From NCBI RefSeq assembly GCF_024346755.1, contig NZ_AP024862.1, positions 930,001 through 994,000 on the forward strand: DNA of 64,000 nt. Reading direction: 5' to 3'. Within the stretch, counting starts at the first letter, position 1; each line of letters begins with the position of its first letter. Below the pieces are notes generated by a model. The model had not been told where the DNA came from and made no database searches. It saw only the letters and a program-made list of their open reading frames with translations. The translations under genes were made by a program, and so were the position numbers. Source of the stretch: Vibrio aerogenes (GTDB lineage: Bacteria > Pseudomonadota > Gammaproteobacteria > Enterobacterales > Vibrionaceae). This document shows positions 38,143 through 47,040 of the stretch, in pieces.

Positions 38143-39339
38143 ATGATGCACACAAATTCATTGATTGAGGGAGTTGTTGCAAAACATGCTCACCCGGCCG
38201 GATGTGAGCAGTTTATTCTCCGGCAAATTCAGTATGCCCGCTCAGCGTCTCAGATTAAGCATGGGCCGAAACGGGTTTTAATTCTTGGATCATCTTCTGG
38301 TCTGGGACTCGCTGCACGGATTGCACTGACTTTTGGTGGTGCAGGCGCGAAAACCATCGGTGTTTCTCTCGATACGCCCCCCAAAGAAGAACAATGTGGC
38401 AATGCCGGTTATTACAACAACCTTTATTTCAGACAATATGCTGAAAAATCCGGTTATGAAGCCATTAATATTCAGGGCGATGTATTCTCCCAGACCACCA
38501 AAGATGAGGTTGTAGAAGCCATCGAAACCTATTTTGATGGTGAAGTTGATCTGATTATCTACAGTATTGCCTCCGGCAAACGAAAACAGCCGGATAGCGA
38601 TGAATACTGGCGTGCCGTGCTCAAACCGACGACTCAGGCGGTCACCTGCCCGGCCATAGACTTTGCCACAGATGAATGCCATGAAACCAGGATTGACCCC
38701 GCAACCGAAGCCGAAATCAGCGCCACACTGAAGGTGATGGGAGGGGAAGTATGGGAAAGCTGGGTCGATACGCTGATTAATTCTGAATCGATTGCACCGG
38801 GCTGCCAAACCATCGCTTTCTCTTATGTCGGCTCTCCCCTGACCTATCCAGTCTATCTCAACGGGACACTTGGTTTAGCCAAAGTGGACCTTCACCAGAC
38901 CAGCCACGCTTTAAACCTGAAACTGGCCAATTTTGACGGTGGTGCTTATGCCGTTGTCTGTAAGGCACTGATGACCCGGGCCAGTGTTTGTATTCCGGGA
39001 TTACTCCCCTATCTGATGATGCTCAGTAAAGTCCTTGACCAACGGGGAACGAATGAAGACTGCAATGCACAAATGCAGCGATTATTTACTGATAAACTCT
39101 ATGGGCCGCAGGAAGTTCAGGTTGACAGTGAACGACTCATCCGTCTGGATGAATATGAGTTATCGCCACAGGTACAGGACTGCGTCCGGGTTCTTTTACA
39201 GGAAATCACGCCGGAAAACTTACCACAACAGAGCTATTACCATAAAATCAAAGCAGAATTTATGCGGCTGAACGGATTTGGCTTTCCTCAATCCGACAGT
39301 GCATCGTCTGAAGATACACTGACAGAAGAGACACACTGA
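38143..39339 (+). CDS. fabV: FabV-type trans-2-enoyl-ACP/CoA reductase (divergent copy)
   Basis: The NADH-dependent reductase of the last step in fatty-acid elongation is triclosan-tolerant in this family. The 398-residue protein has the cofactor motif GSSSGLGLAARIALTFGGGA-like near residue 49, the conserved KPTTQAVT, and the FabV active site Tyr-x8-Lys (Tyr238 and Lys247). Several stretches are less conserved than in the usual Vibrio FabV that I recall (for example FSYVGSPLTYPVYLNG), so it may be a second paralogue with another substrate. It is monocistronic. Confidence 0.88.
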   Translation: MMHTNSLIEGVVAKHAHPAGCEQFILRQIQYARSASQIKHGPKRVLILGSSSGLGLAARIALTFGGAGAKTIGVSLDTPPKEEQCGNAGYYNNLYFRQYAEKSGYEAINIQGDVFSQTTKDEVVEAIETYFDGEVDLIIYSIASGKRKQPDSDEYWRAVLKPTTQAVTCPAIDFATDECHETRIDPATEAEISATLKVMGGEVWESWVDTLINSESIAPGCQTIAFSYVGSPLTYPVYLNGTLGLAKVDLHQTSHALNLKLANFDGGAYAVVCKALMTRASVCIPGLLPYLMMLSKVLDQRGTNEDCNAQMQRLFTDKLYGPQEVQVDSERLIRLDEYELSPQVQDCVRVLLQEITPENLPQQSYYHKIKAEFMRLNGFGFPQSDSASSEDTLTEETH

Positions 39340-39361
39340 AAGCACATCCGCTTTCGTTCAC

Positions 39362-39388
39362 AAAGCCGGGACTGATGTTCCGGCTTTT
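39362..39388 (+). terminator. Terminator of the fabV gene
   Basis: AAAGCCGG and CCGGCTTT pair with a ten-base loop and are followed by one more T and AA. It is placed 23 bases after the stop codon. Confidence 0.75.
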
Positions 39389-39416
39389 AAGATAAAATAA
39401 CGCACTCTGAAACAAA

Positions 39417-39446
39417 CGCCCTCCGGCTATATATATTCGGAGGGCG
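39417..39446 (-). terminator. Terminator of the ferric-reductase-like gene
   Basis: CGCCCTCCG and CGGAGGGCG form a perfect 9-bp G+C-rich stem with a 12-base AT loop. On the minus strand TTTGTTTC follows. It lies 31 bases after the stop of the gene at 39477. Confidence 0.75.
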
Positions 39447-39476
39447 AGATAATTGTTATCCCTGATAACAGAGTAT

Positions 39477-40787
39477 TCAGCGCATTTTAAATAGTTCCCG
39501 CTGAAAAGCAGCTGGCGGTAATCCCCACTGTTGCAACGATTTTGCCAGCTGCCTGCCGAACAGGTCCGGGCCGCAAAAGCTGACATTAAATGATTTTCCG
39601 GACATTTTTCCGGTAATATCCGATGCTGACAACAATGCGCCCTGCTCCGCATCAAACAGATGCATCTGAATATAATCCAGCCGCGCTGTCAGTCGTTTGA
39701 TTTCCTGAGCAAAAAAGGCTTCTCTTTCTGATCTGAAACAGTAAAACAGATGGACAAGTTCTGGTTTACTTTGCTGCCCTGCCTGTCGGTTCAACCAGTA
39801 TAAACGGGAGATAAACGGAACAATGCCAATACCGGCACCAATCCAGACCTGATGATCTGCTGCCGGAATCTGGAAATGGCCGTAGCCACCTTCAACGGTG
39901 ACTGCCTGTCCGGTTTTCAGGAACTGAACCATCTTGTGGGTATAATCACCCAAATCTTTTACAGCGAATTCCAGTCGGTTGTTTTGCGGATCATAATTCA
40001 GGACAGAAAAAGGATGAGGTGACTCACCATCATGAAAATCCAGATAACAGAATTGCCCTTCACGGTATTGAATAGGCGCGTTAAGCTGCACCACAAAACG
40101 CACGATCTGCTTTTCACCGCCATCAGCTGCCAGAGGTTCAGCCGATACCAGCAGACCCGGCACTTTTTTACGGCGACCGATTTTTCCGCTCAGTGAAAGC
40201 AGTGCACCCACCACGCCCGCGACACAAATCATGATGACCACAGCATCAATGGCGAAAGACGGCATATGCCAGTCCAGAAGCAACAACGAATGGAAGACCG
40301 CAGCAATCATCAGTAAACCGCCCAGTTTATGGATGGATTTAAATTGCCGGTAACTGATGAGACTCATCAGGCTGATCAAAACAAAAACCAGCAGGATATA
40401 AAATGCGTACTCCCCCGTATCTTTCGCCAGTGAATGCCAGTTGATTCCCTCAACGATGTGATGATGATGCACCCGTTTTGCAATCCATCCCGCAGCAATA
40501 AGCCATTTGGCACTTTTGATCAACAACCAGTGCGCAGTCAGGGTCACTGCAGCCCCCATCCCCAGTTTTTTGTGCATGGCATAACTTTTGTCCAGCCCTT
40601 TCACCAGCTTTTCAGCCCACTCAAACCGTACAGCAAGCAGAGAAGCTATCCCCATATAACCGGTGCCCAGAATGCCTGTCAGCATAATCAGCTGATGACG
40701 CCAATCATAAAAATTACCCGCATCTTCCAGCCCGGTGAATAATGCTGGTAACCATAAAATAAACAGCAATAACGTTAATTTCAGCAT
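39477..40787 (-). CDS. Ferric reductase-like transmembrane flavoprotein
   Basis: The 436-residue protein has an N-terminal membrane domain with about six helices (residues 1-210) carrying paired His residues (YAMHKKLG, LTAHWLL, HKLGGL, FHSLLL) expected to hold two haems. An FAD-binding beta-barrel (about 220-315; HPFSVLNY is the RxxS/T-like flavin motif with His-Pro in place of Arg-x) and a ferredoxin-reductase NAD(P) domain (GAGIGIVPFISRL, CGPDLFGRQL) follow. It would pass electrons from NAD(P)H through FAD and haem across the inner membrane, to ferric chelates or another acceptor. Confidence 0.87.
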   Translation of the reverse strand: MLKLTLLLFILWLPALFTGLEDAGNFYDWRHQLIMLTGILGTGYMGIASLLAVRFEWAEKLVKGLDKSYAMHKKLGMGAAVTLTAHWLLIKSAKWLIAAGWIAKRVHHHHIVEGINWHSLAKDTGEYAFYILLVFVLISLMSLISYRQFKSIHKLGGLLMIAAVFHSLLLLDWHMPSFAIDAVVIMICVAGVVGALLSLSGKIGRRKKVPGLLVSAEPLAADGGEKQIVRFVVQLNAPIQYREGQFCYLDFHDGESPHPFSVLNYDPQNNRLEFAVKDLGDYTHKMVQFLKTGQAVTVEGGYGHFQIPAADHQVWIGAGIGIVPFISRLYWLNRQAGQQSKPELVHLFYCFRSEREAFFAQEIKRLTARLDYIQMHLFDAEQGALLSASDITGKMSGKSFNVSFCGPDLFGRQLAKSLQQWGLPPAAFQRELFKMR

Positions 40788-41144
40788 GAGTTTCTGCCCT
40801 TCATCAGATTTATCTAAACTATGTATCTTCAGTGAAGGGGTGAATCTAATTGCACTTTCTTAAGAGAAACTTAAGAAAGATCAATATGAATCAAGTTGTT
40901 TAAAATCAATGATAAATGTATTGCACAGATCATAAAAAAGAAGCCGGTCATTTATCATTTAGCTGATGAGTCCGGCTCTTTTTTATTCAGTGTAAATATC
41001 TGGCAACATGCGGCTTCCCCCAGCTTCAAAGGTGACCACACCCTGATTTTACTGCTTATTTTTACTGCCAATTTTTACAAAAATGGGTCTACACTTTGAA
41101 TATATATGCGTGAAAGCACTTATACGGATAATGACGAGGACACC

Positions 41145-43259
41145 ATGAACAACACACTTCCCGTTTCTCTCTGCTTATCTGAAACGGATATTCAGCACAC
41201 CCGTGAACAGTTACTGAACTATTTTCACGCCACATATGATGAATATGAATCGTTATTTACCCTGCTTGCGACCACGGAGAGTTTTTACCAAAAGCCCATT
41301 GCTCTGCGCCATCCGCTGATTTTTTACTACGGACACACCGCAACATTTTTCATCAACAAGTTGTTACTGGCAGGCCTGGCAGATGAAAGAATTAACCCGG
41401 ACATGGAATCCATGTTTGCTGTCGGTGTGGATGAAATGAGCTGGGATGACCTGGATGACACACATTATCACTGGCCGGATGTGGCTGATGTCCGGGCATA
41501 CCGGGCACAGGTTCGCCAGTTGGTCGATCATATTATCCGCACTGCACCACTGAGTTTACCTATCAACTGGGCTAACCCATTCTGGGCTGTCGTGATGGGC
41601 ATCGAGCACGAGAGAATCCATCTGGAAACGTCTTCTGTTCTGATCAGACAGCATCAGTTATCTCTGGTCAAAGACAGTCCGGACTGGCCTGTGTGTGAAA
41701 TATCCGGAAATGCACCGGACAATGAGCTGACGCAGGTTCCGGCCGGTTCTGTTTGCCTTGGCAAAGCCTATGACGATCCCATTTACGGCTGGGACAACGA
41801 ATACGGCCAGCACAAAGCTGAAGTGGATGAATTTCTGGCCAGCACTTATCTGGTCTCCAATCAGGAATTTCTCTGCTTTGTTGAAGCTCAGGGCTACCAG
41901 ACCCAGGCATACTGGGAGCAGGAAGGATGGGCGTGGCGTGAATACGCTCAGGCAAACTGTCCGGAGTTTTGGGGGACCACGGAGAATGGCTGGAAACTCA
42001 GGCTGATGACCCGCGAAATTCCACTGCCCATGAACTGGCCCGCAGAAGTCAACTATCATGAGGCCAAAGCTTTCTGTAACTGGAAAGCGAAACAACTCAA
42101 TCAACCGGTGCGTCTGCCAACAGAAGATGAATGGCACCGTATTCTTGCCCACAGCAATTATCAGCATTTACTGACAGACCAGCCTGACAAGGCGAACCTG
42201 CATTTACATCACTGGGCATCCAGCTGCCCGGTAGACTATTTCAGGCACGGTGACTTTTATGATGTTGCCGGCAATGTCTGGCAATGGACGGAAACACCGA
42301 CTTATCCCTATGAAGGATTTGATGTCCATCCGCTTTATGATGATTTTACAACCCCAACCTTCGATGATCAGCATAACCTGATGAAGGGCGGATCGTGGAT
42401 CTCAACGGGCAATGAAGCGCTGCCCTGGTCACGCTATGCGTTCAGACGTCACTTTTTCCAGCATGCCGGATTTCGTTATGTGGTTGGCGGCGATATTCCC
42501 GAACAGGCTGTCTCCCACTATGAAACCGACAAACTGCTGTCTGAATATGCGGAGTTTCATTATGGGGACAGTTACTTCGGTGTTGCCAACTTCCATCAGA
42601 CATTGACGACACTGGCACGGCAGGTAATGTCTGGCCGCCAAACCAGACATGCACTGGATTTAGGTTGTTCTGTGGGTCGTGCATCGTTTGAGCTGGCGCG
42701 GGATTTTGAACAGGTGACCGGTATTGATTTTTCTGCCCGGTTTATCGACCTCGCCAATCAGTTCAGGAACAGCGGCATTTTGCGTTACAGCCTGGTTGAT
42801 GAAGGTGAGCTGGTGGTCTTGCGCGAGCGCACTCTGGCCGCGCTCGGTTTAGATCAAACAGCCAGCCGGGTTACTTTTCTTCAGGGCGATGCCTGTAATC
42901 TGAAACCCCATTACCGGGGATATGATTTAGTGCTTGCCGCTAACCTGATTGATCGCCTCTACAGTCCGCAGCAGTTATTGACCACATTTTATCAGCGTAT
43001 CAACCCCAATGGCATCTTGATTATTGCCTCACCATACACCTGGCTGGAAGAACACACCAGAAAACATGAATGGATCGGCGGATTTAAAAAAGACGGAGAA
43101 AACTTCACCACACTGGACGGGTTGAAAATGATTCTCAGCCCTCACTTCCGTTTGTTGCAGACACCGGATCCTGTGCCGTTTGTGATCCGGGAAACCAGCC
43201 ATAAATTTCAGCATACACTCTCTGAAGTCACGATTTGGGAACGAAAAACATCACTGTGA
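41145..43259 (+). CDS. ovoA: 5-histidylcysteine sulfoxide synthase / ovothiol A biosynthesis protein OvoA
   Basis: The protein has 704 residues, read from the ATG at 41145 with GAGG upstream; an ATG at 41106 lacks a ribosome-binding site. Three domains are seen: a DinB-like helical bundle (about 10-170) with the iron ligands His64, His155 and His159 (motif HERIHLE), a formylglycine-generating-enzyme-like C-type lectin fold (about 190-445; FYDVAGNVWQWTET, KGGSWISTGNEAL), and a SAM methyltransferase (about 460-700; ALDLGCSVGRASFELA). The first two join Cys and His with O2; the methyltransferase finishes ovothiol, an antioxidant. The separate lyase OvoB is not in the window. Confidence 0.94.
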   Translation: MNNTLPVSLCLSETDIQHTREQLLNYFHATYDEYESLFTLLATTESFYQKPIALRHPLIFYYGHTATFFINKLLLAGLADERINPDMESMFAVGVDEMSWDDLDDTHYHWPDVADVRAYRAQVRQLVDHIIRTAPLSLPINWANPFWAVVMGIEHERIHLETSSVLIRQHQLSLVKDSPDWPVCEISGNAPDNELTQVPAGSVCLGKAYDDPIYGWDNEYGQHKAEVDEFLASTYLVSNQEFLCFVEAQGYQTQAYWEQEGWAWREYAQANCPEFWGTTENGWKLRLMTREIPLPMNWPAEVNYHEAKAFCNWKAKQLNQPVRLPTEDEWHRILAHSNYQHLLTDQPDKANLHLHHWASSCPVDYFRHGDFYDVAGNVWQWTETPTYPYEGFDVHPLYDDFTTPTFDDQHNLMKGGSWISTGNEALPWSRYAFRRHFFQHAGFRYVVGGDIPEQAVSHYETDKLLSEYAEFHYGDSYFGVANFHQTLTTLARQVMSGRQTRHALDLGCSVGRASFELARDFEQVTGIDFSARFIDLANQFRNSGILRYSLVDEGELVVLRERTLAALGLDQTASRVTFLQGDACNLKPHYRGYDLVLAANLIDRLYSPQQLLTTFYQRINPNGILIIASPYTWLEEHTRKHEWIGGFKKDGENFTTLDGLKMILSPHFRLLQTPDPVPFVIRETSHKFQHTLSEVTIWERKTSL

Positions 43260-43312
43260 TATCGGGCTGTACCTATCACTCCGATCAATTATCAGGCGAA
43301 CGGATCATCACG

Positions 43313-45106
43313 ATGAATCAGGAAACACAACACATTTTTATTCTTATTCCCGGTGCCACAGGCCCTGTTTTTTCCAGTTCCGAGGCTGAAAATGTGGTTC
43401 AAAACGATCGTCAGTCTCAAGAATGGGAAGATTATCCAAAATTAATCAAAGGATTAAGACGTCTTTGTGCAGAACGGCCCAATCTGTTCATCTTCGGTGA
43501 GCATCGCTGGAGCGGGGATAACACCCAGGCCAATCGTGAAATTGCCGGTGCTTATCTTGCGGATCGGTTATGCGGCAGCAACGGTAAAAAAGCCTGTTAT
43601 GAAGCTTACCTCGGCAAAAGAGTCGCCTTCCACCTGATTGGCCATTCCCATGGGGGTAATGTGCTGAATGAGATGACAAAACGCGCGGCCAAAGCGTGCC
43701 AGTGGCCTTCTCACTGGGAAATAAAAAGTATCATTTACCTTTCAACCCCATTCTTCAAGTACCAGCATCAACTGGATACCACCCGGCTCCATCAGGATTG
43801 TGCCATCATTAATGTGACCAATGATTTTGACCTGACTCAACGGGTCATTGCTGACTTTGCCATGTATGATTTCATGACTGCCATCAAAGAGATGCAGCAG
43901 GAAACCCCCGGCCTGAAAGCGCATCTCAAGTATATTCAAGATTCACCGCTTCCGTTCTGCTGGCCAAAGCTGAAAGCCGTATTTAGCCGCTTCAAACCAT
44001 CACAACTTCTGTTGCATCCGGAGAATTACTGTCTGCGCCCACAAGACGGACACACAATCTTTCAGGAAGCGATCAATGTTCTGGAACATATTGAAGAGGC
44101 GCTCTACGACATTCAGAAAACCGTTTCCAGACTGCATGCCTGCCTTTATTATCCATCTGCACCTGACCTGCTTGAGCTTTCTCCGGGGAAAAGCCGTTAC
44201 TTCATTACCGATCAGTTGTTTGAACAGGCAAATGAGCTGATCATGGCCCTGCTGCGTCATATCATCCGGATGAAGAAAACACTGATGACCTATCATCTCA
44301 AACGAAACTACCGGCTGATTCCACTGCTCAATGACCTGAGCCCATCTCTGATTCAGCTCATGGCGATCATCTCAATTGACAGACAAACAGCCAGCGGACC
44401 GTTGTCTGATTTTATCTGTGCACTGATGCTGAATCAGATTGAATCTTTCGACAATACCCGGACTTCTCCGAGACACCAACTGGATTATGAATTCGCAGAA
44501 AGACTGCATCATGTGGATGTCACACCCGAAGATCCTTACTTCAGCCGGGAACATTTGATTCGTTTTAATCAATTAACGAAACAACTGATACAGGCAGAAG
44601 CTGATTTTGAAGAACAATCCAGCCAGAGAAATCTGTTGAAACTGCTATTTTCCCTGATCGCATCACAAAGTGAAGTAACGCCACTACTGAAAGGACTCAC
44701 GCAAGCAACTGAACTGCTCACAAAATATATTGGCGCCCGCCCGCACAGCTTCCGGCGAATTATCAGCTCGGCTCTGACATGCCGGCAAAGTATCAAACCC
44801 GCGTATCAGGCAGCGGTACAACTGCTACCGCTGATGCAAACCTACTCGCAAATTATCAGTGAATGTCATATCAGGTTGTTAAACCCGGTTGAAAAGCAAA
44901 AAGCAACCCATCACCGCCACCTCACACCGGGCAGTTTGCCGTATTTTGCGCTGTACTCACACTCGGTCAGCAAACAAGAGCTTTGGCCGGAGATTGAACA
45001 GTTGCTGATCCCCTTACTGCCGGCACCGGCATTTCCGGTCACCATGCCCGTGACACAATCAGAACCCGCGCAAGCGCGGACCCTTGAATATGAACACACC
45101 GAATAG
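43313..45106 (+). CDS. Alpha/beta-hydrolase (lipase-like), candidate type VI effector
   Basis: The protein has 597 residues, read from the ATG at 43313; an earlier TTG frame overlaps ovoA. The first 230 residues are an alpha/beta hydrolase: IFILIPGATGPVF, then the serine box GHSHGGNVL near residue 113, and NDFDLTQR as the likely acid region. The rest is helical, without a known domain, and ends in a Pro-rich tail. There is no signal peptide. It lies upstream of hcp on the same strand, and its 3' end is duplicated at 49165-49304. Linkage suggests an Hcp-delivered (Tle-like) lipase; that is inference. Confidence 0.65.
   Translation: MNQETQHIFILIPGATGPVFSSSEAENVVQNDRQSQEWEDYPKLIKGLRRLCAERPNLFIFGEHRWSGDNTQANREIAGAYLADRLCGSNGKKACYEAYLGKRVAFHLIGHSHGGNVLNEMTKRAAKACQWPSHWEIKSIIYLSTPFFKYQHQLDTTRLHQDCAIINVTNDFDLTQRVIADFAMYDFMTAIKEMQQETPGLKAHLKYIQDSPLPFCWPKLKAVFSRFKPSQLLLHPENYCLRPQDGHTIFQEAINVLEHIEEALYDIQKTVSRLHACLYYPSAPDLLELSPGKSRYFITDQLFEQANELIMALLRHIIRMKKTLMTYHLKRNYRLIPLLNDLSPSLIQLMAIISIDRQTASGPLSDFICALMLNQIESFDNTRTSPRHQLDYEFAERLHHVDVTPEDPYFSREHLIRFNQLTKQLIQAEADFEEQSSQRNLLKLLFSLIASQSEVTPLLKGLTQATELLTKYIGARPHSFRRIISSALTCRQSIKPAYQAAVQLLPLMQTYSQIISECHIRLLNPVEKQKATHHRHLTPGSLPYFALYSHSVSKQELWPEIEQLLIPLLPAPAFPVTMPVTQSEPAQARTLEYEHTE
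44904..45043 (+). repeat. Direct repeat, copy 1 (inside the lipase gene)
   Basis: This 140-base segment matches 49165-49304 at 138 positions, in the same orientation. The two copies flank the hcp, DUF4225-like, membrane-protein and IS630 genes. Beyond the repeat the two 3' ends remain alike in protein sequence but diverge in bases. Confidence 0.95.
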
Positions 45107-45342
45107 GAGCAATCAACATCACCAAAAATCAGACAGTGAAGTCTTGGCATCATGCCCCGGGAATCAAACCGGCGAATTTCAACAGAACCTTCAGGCCAAT
45201 ACTGACAGTTCACACATGTAACGTATACAAAACTTTTGGGGTGGGTATCAATTTACAGCATAATTTCATAAGGAAAAGATAGACATAAAACTTATTGATA
45301 AATAGAATGGAGCCATTTTCCAAACTATGAGACAAACATCAG
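45107..45342. other. Intergenic region before hcp
   Basis: This spacer of 236 bases should hold the hcp promoter. No sigma-54 type GG/GC pair and no good sigma-70 pair was seen. A frame without a start codon runs through most of it but does not look like a known protein. Confidence 0.4.
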
Positions 45343-45837
45343 ATGGCACACGTAGCATACATCACCATTAATGGTGAAAAACAAGGCATGATCTCCAGCG
45401 GCTGTAACACCAAAGATTCAATGGGAAATAAGTATCAGGAAACTCACGCGGATGAGATTACTGTGCTGGCTTGTAATCACGTGATGGCAAAAGGGCCGCA
45501 GCAACATAGCAAGGCTCATGCACCACTTCATATTGTAAAAAATATCGATAAGTCTTCACCGCTTCTTGCCACAGCATTTGCGAAACAGGAACACCTTGAC
45601 TGCACCATTAATTTTTATCGTACAAACGAGCAAGGCTATAACGAAAAATACTATTCAATTGAGCTAAAAAAAGCCGTAATATCAAAAATCAATTTTACCC
45701 TCCCACACACAACAAATGCGAATCATCAGGAAATGCATGAAAGCATCCAGTTGAGTTATAAAGAAATTATCTGGAATCACAATGTCTGCGGAACCATGGG
45801 TTACGATCACTGGGATGAAGGTGGCTGGCTTGAATAA
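45343..45837 (+). CDS. hcp: Hcp family type VI secretion tube/effector-carrier protein
   Basis: The 164-residue protein matches the Hcp family: AHVAYITINGEKQGMISSGC, then NKYQETHADEITVLACNH, KNIDKSSPLLATAF, CTINFYRTNEQGYNEKYYSIEL and ending GYDHWDEGGWLE. Hcp forms hexameric rings stacked into the type VI tube and carries effectors in its lumen or as C-terminal fusions. No other type VI structural gene (vgrG, tss) is in the window, so this is an orphan hcp. The downstream toxin-like gene overlaps its end in the +1 frame. Confidence 0.92.
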   Translation: MAHVAYITINGEKQGMISSGCNTKDSMGNKYQETHADEITVLACNHVMAKGPQQHSKAHAPLHIVKNIDKSSPLLATAFAKQEHLDCTINFYRTNEQGYNEKYYSIELKKAVISKINFTLPHTTNANHQEMHESIQLSYKEIIWNHNVCGTMGYDHWDEGGWLE

Positions 45838-46717
45838 TATCAAAGAAAAAAAAATTGATTTACATAAAAGATGGGAAGTTGAAGAAGCCTCTAAAAATTT
45901 AGTTACTCAGGCTTCAACTCTTTCACATCAACATGCAGATGATTTAAGCTTTCAATCATTACTGGTGTGGAAAATATCTGAAGTTGTAGATTCTATTTCA
46001 CAGGAAGTGGATAATGGATTAAAGACTGCTGAAAAAGCACTTGAGGAACTGGAAGCTGAAGCTAAGAATTTAGTTAATCAAGCAGAGAACTTTTATAACG
46101 AACTTCCTGATGTCCCAAGTTTGGGAGAAGTTGCTGATTATTATGACGAAATGCCTGTAGAAATAAAAAAAGGTGCAGCAATACCATTGGGACTTTTACA
46201 GATAGCTGGAGGGGTTTACGCGGAGGTTCAATCAGGTGGAATAGCAACAGTATTTGCGGCCGGACTAGCAGCACATGGTGTTAATAATGTATATGAGAGT
46301 TTAGTATATTTTTATAATGGAAATGAAGATGCTGTTGGCCCTGTCAAATTTGCTTACCAAGTTATAGCTTTTCCTTTAACTTCAATTGCTCATTATATTG
46401 ATCCAGATATAGAAAAATCTAAATATAAATACTATGGAAATATAGCATATTACTCTGCTGATATTGCATTATCTGTATATGGTATGAGTGGAAAGTTCGT
46501 CATGGGTAATCCTGCGAAGAATCAAGTATTAAATAAGGCATCAGTAGCTTTTGAGACTAATCACGTGTTCAAATTAGAAAAAAATATTTCATCTGATTTT
46601 ATTCGTGGCTACAAAACGATGGCAAATCACGCATTCTTTGCTGAAGGTATGTCCGATATTTTTAATATGTTTTCTATCGACAGTGAAATAGATCATATAA
46701 AACATGAGAAAAAATAA
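45815..46717 (+). CDS. DUF4225-like protein, candidate type VI toxin
   Basis: The protein has 300 residues, read from the ATG at 45815 (another in-frame ATG at 45782 gives 311). It overlaps the hcp end by 23 bases in another frame. The N-terminal 110 residues are a charged coiled-coil. The C-terminal part has hydrophobic segments and the pattern GNIAYYSADIALSVYGM ... SSDFIRGYKTM seen in DUF4225 proteins as I recall them, many of which are linked to polymorphic toxins. The segment at about 115-185 (GLLQIAGGVYAEVQSGGIATVFAAG) could insert in membranes. It is strongly AT-rich compared with ovoA. The order hcp, toxin, small membrane proteins fits an effector-immunity module; activity is untested. 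Confidence 0.6.
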   Translation: MKVAGLNNIKEKKIDLHKRWEVEEASKNLVTQASTLSHQHADDLSFQSLLVWKISEVVDSISQEVDNGLKTAEKALEELEAEAKNLVNQAENFYNELPDVPSLGEVADYYDEMPVEIKKGAAIPLGLLQIAGGVYAEVQSGGIATVFAAGLAAHGVNNVYESLVYFYNGNEDAVGPVKFAYQVIAFPLTSIAHYIDPDIEKSKYKYYGNIAYYSADIALSVYGMSGKFVMGNPAKNQVLNKASVAFETNHVFKLEKNISSDFIRGYKTMANHAFFAEGMSDIFNMFSIDSEIDHIKHEKK

Positions 46718-47016
46718 TGACAACAACAGTAACTATTTTATTTATAGTTTCTATTATATTGGCTATTATATTTAGAATAATAGCTAAGCGCGGATTCACA
46801 AATAGAGCTATCTGGTCCATTTACAGTATATTTTGGATGGTAACTGTCACACAGTATATATATATATTGGATAAAAAACAAGCCACTTTTTTACTGTCAA
46901 GCATATTAGAAAAACATGAAATAACAAAGTCTGTACGAGCTTCATGCTTGTTTTTTACTATTTACTTTTTTATTTTTACGATTCCAAAATTAAAACAAAA
47001 AGATAAGTTTTTTTAA
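46717..47016 (+). CDS. Small membrane protein, candidate immunity protein 1
   Basis: A 99-residue protein with three predicted transmembrane helices (about residues 3-22, 30-50 and 73-91) and a basic C-terminal tail. Its ATG overlaps the TAA of the DUF4225-like gene (TAATG), which implies coupled translation. It is very AT-rich. I recognise no family. Small membrane proteins directly behind membrane-acting toxins are often their immunity proteins; this role is inferred from position. Confidence 0.6.
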   Translation: MTTTVTILFIVSIILAIIFRIIAKRGFTNRAIWSIYSIFWMVTVTQYIYILDKKQATFLLSSILEKHEITKSVRASCLFFTIYFFIFTIPKLKQKDKFF

Positions 47017-47040
47017 TATACCTAATGATTAAAAACCTAT

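Noticed and set aside
45107..45342. Start-less frame between lipase and hcp genes
   Set aside because: It has no ATG or known similarity; treated as promoter DNA.
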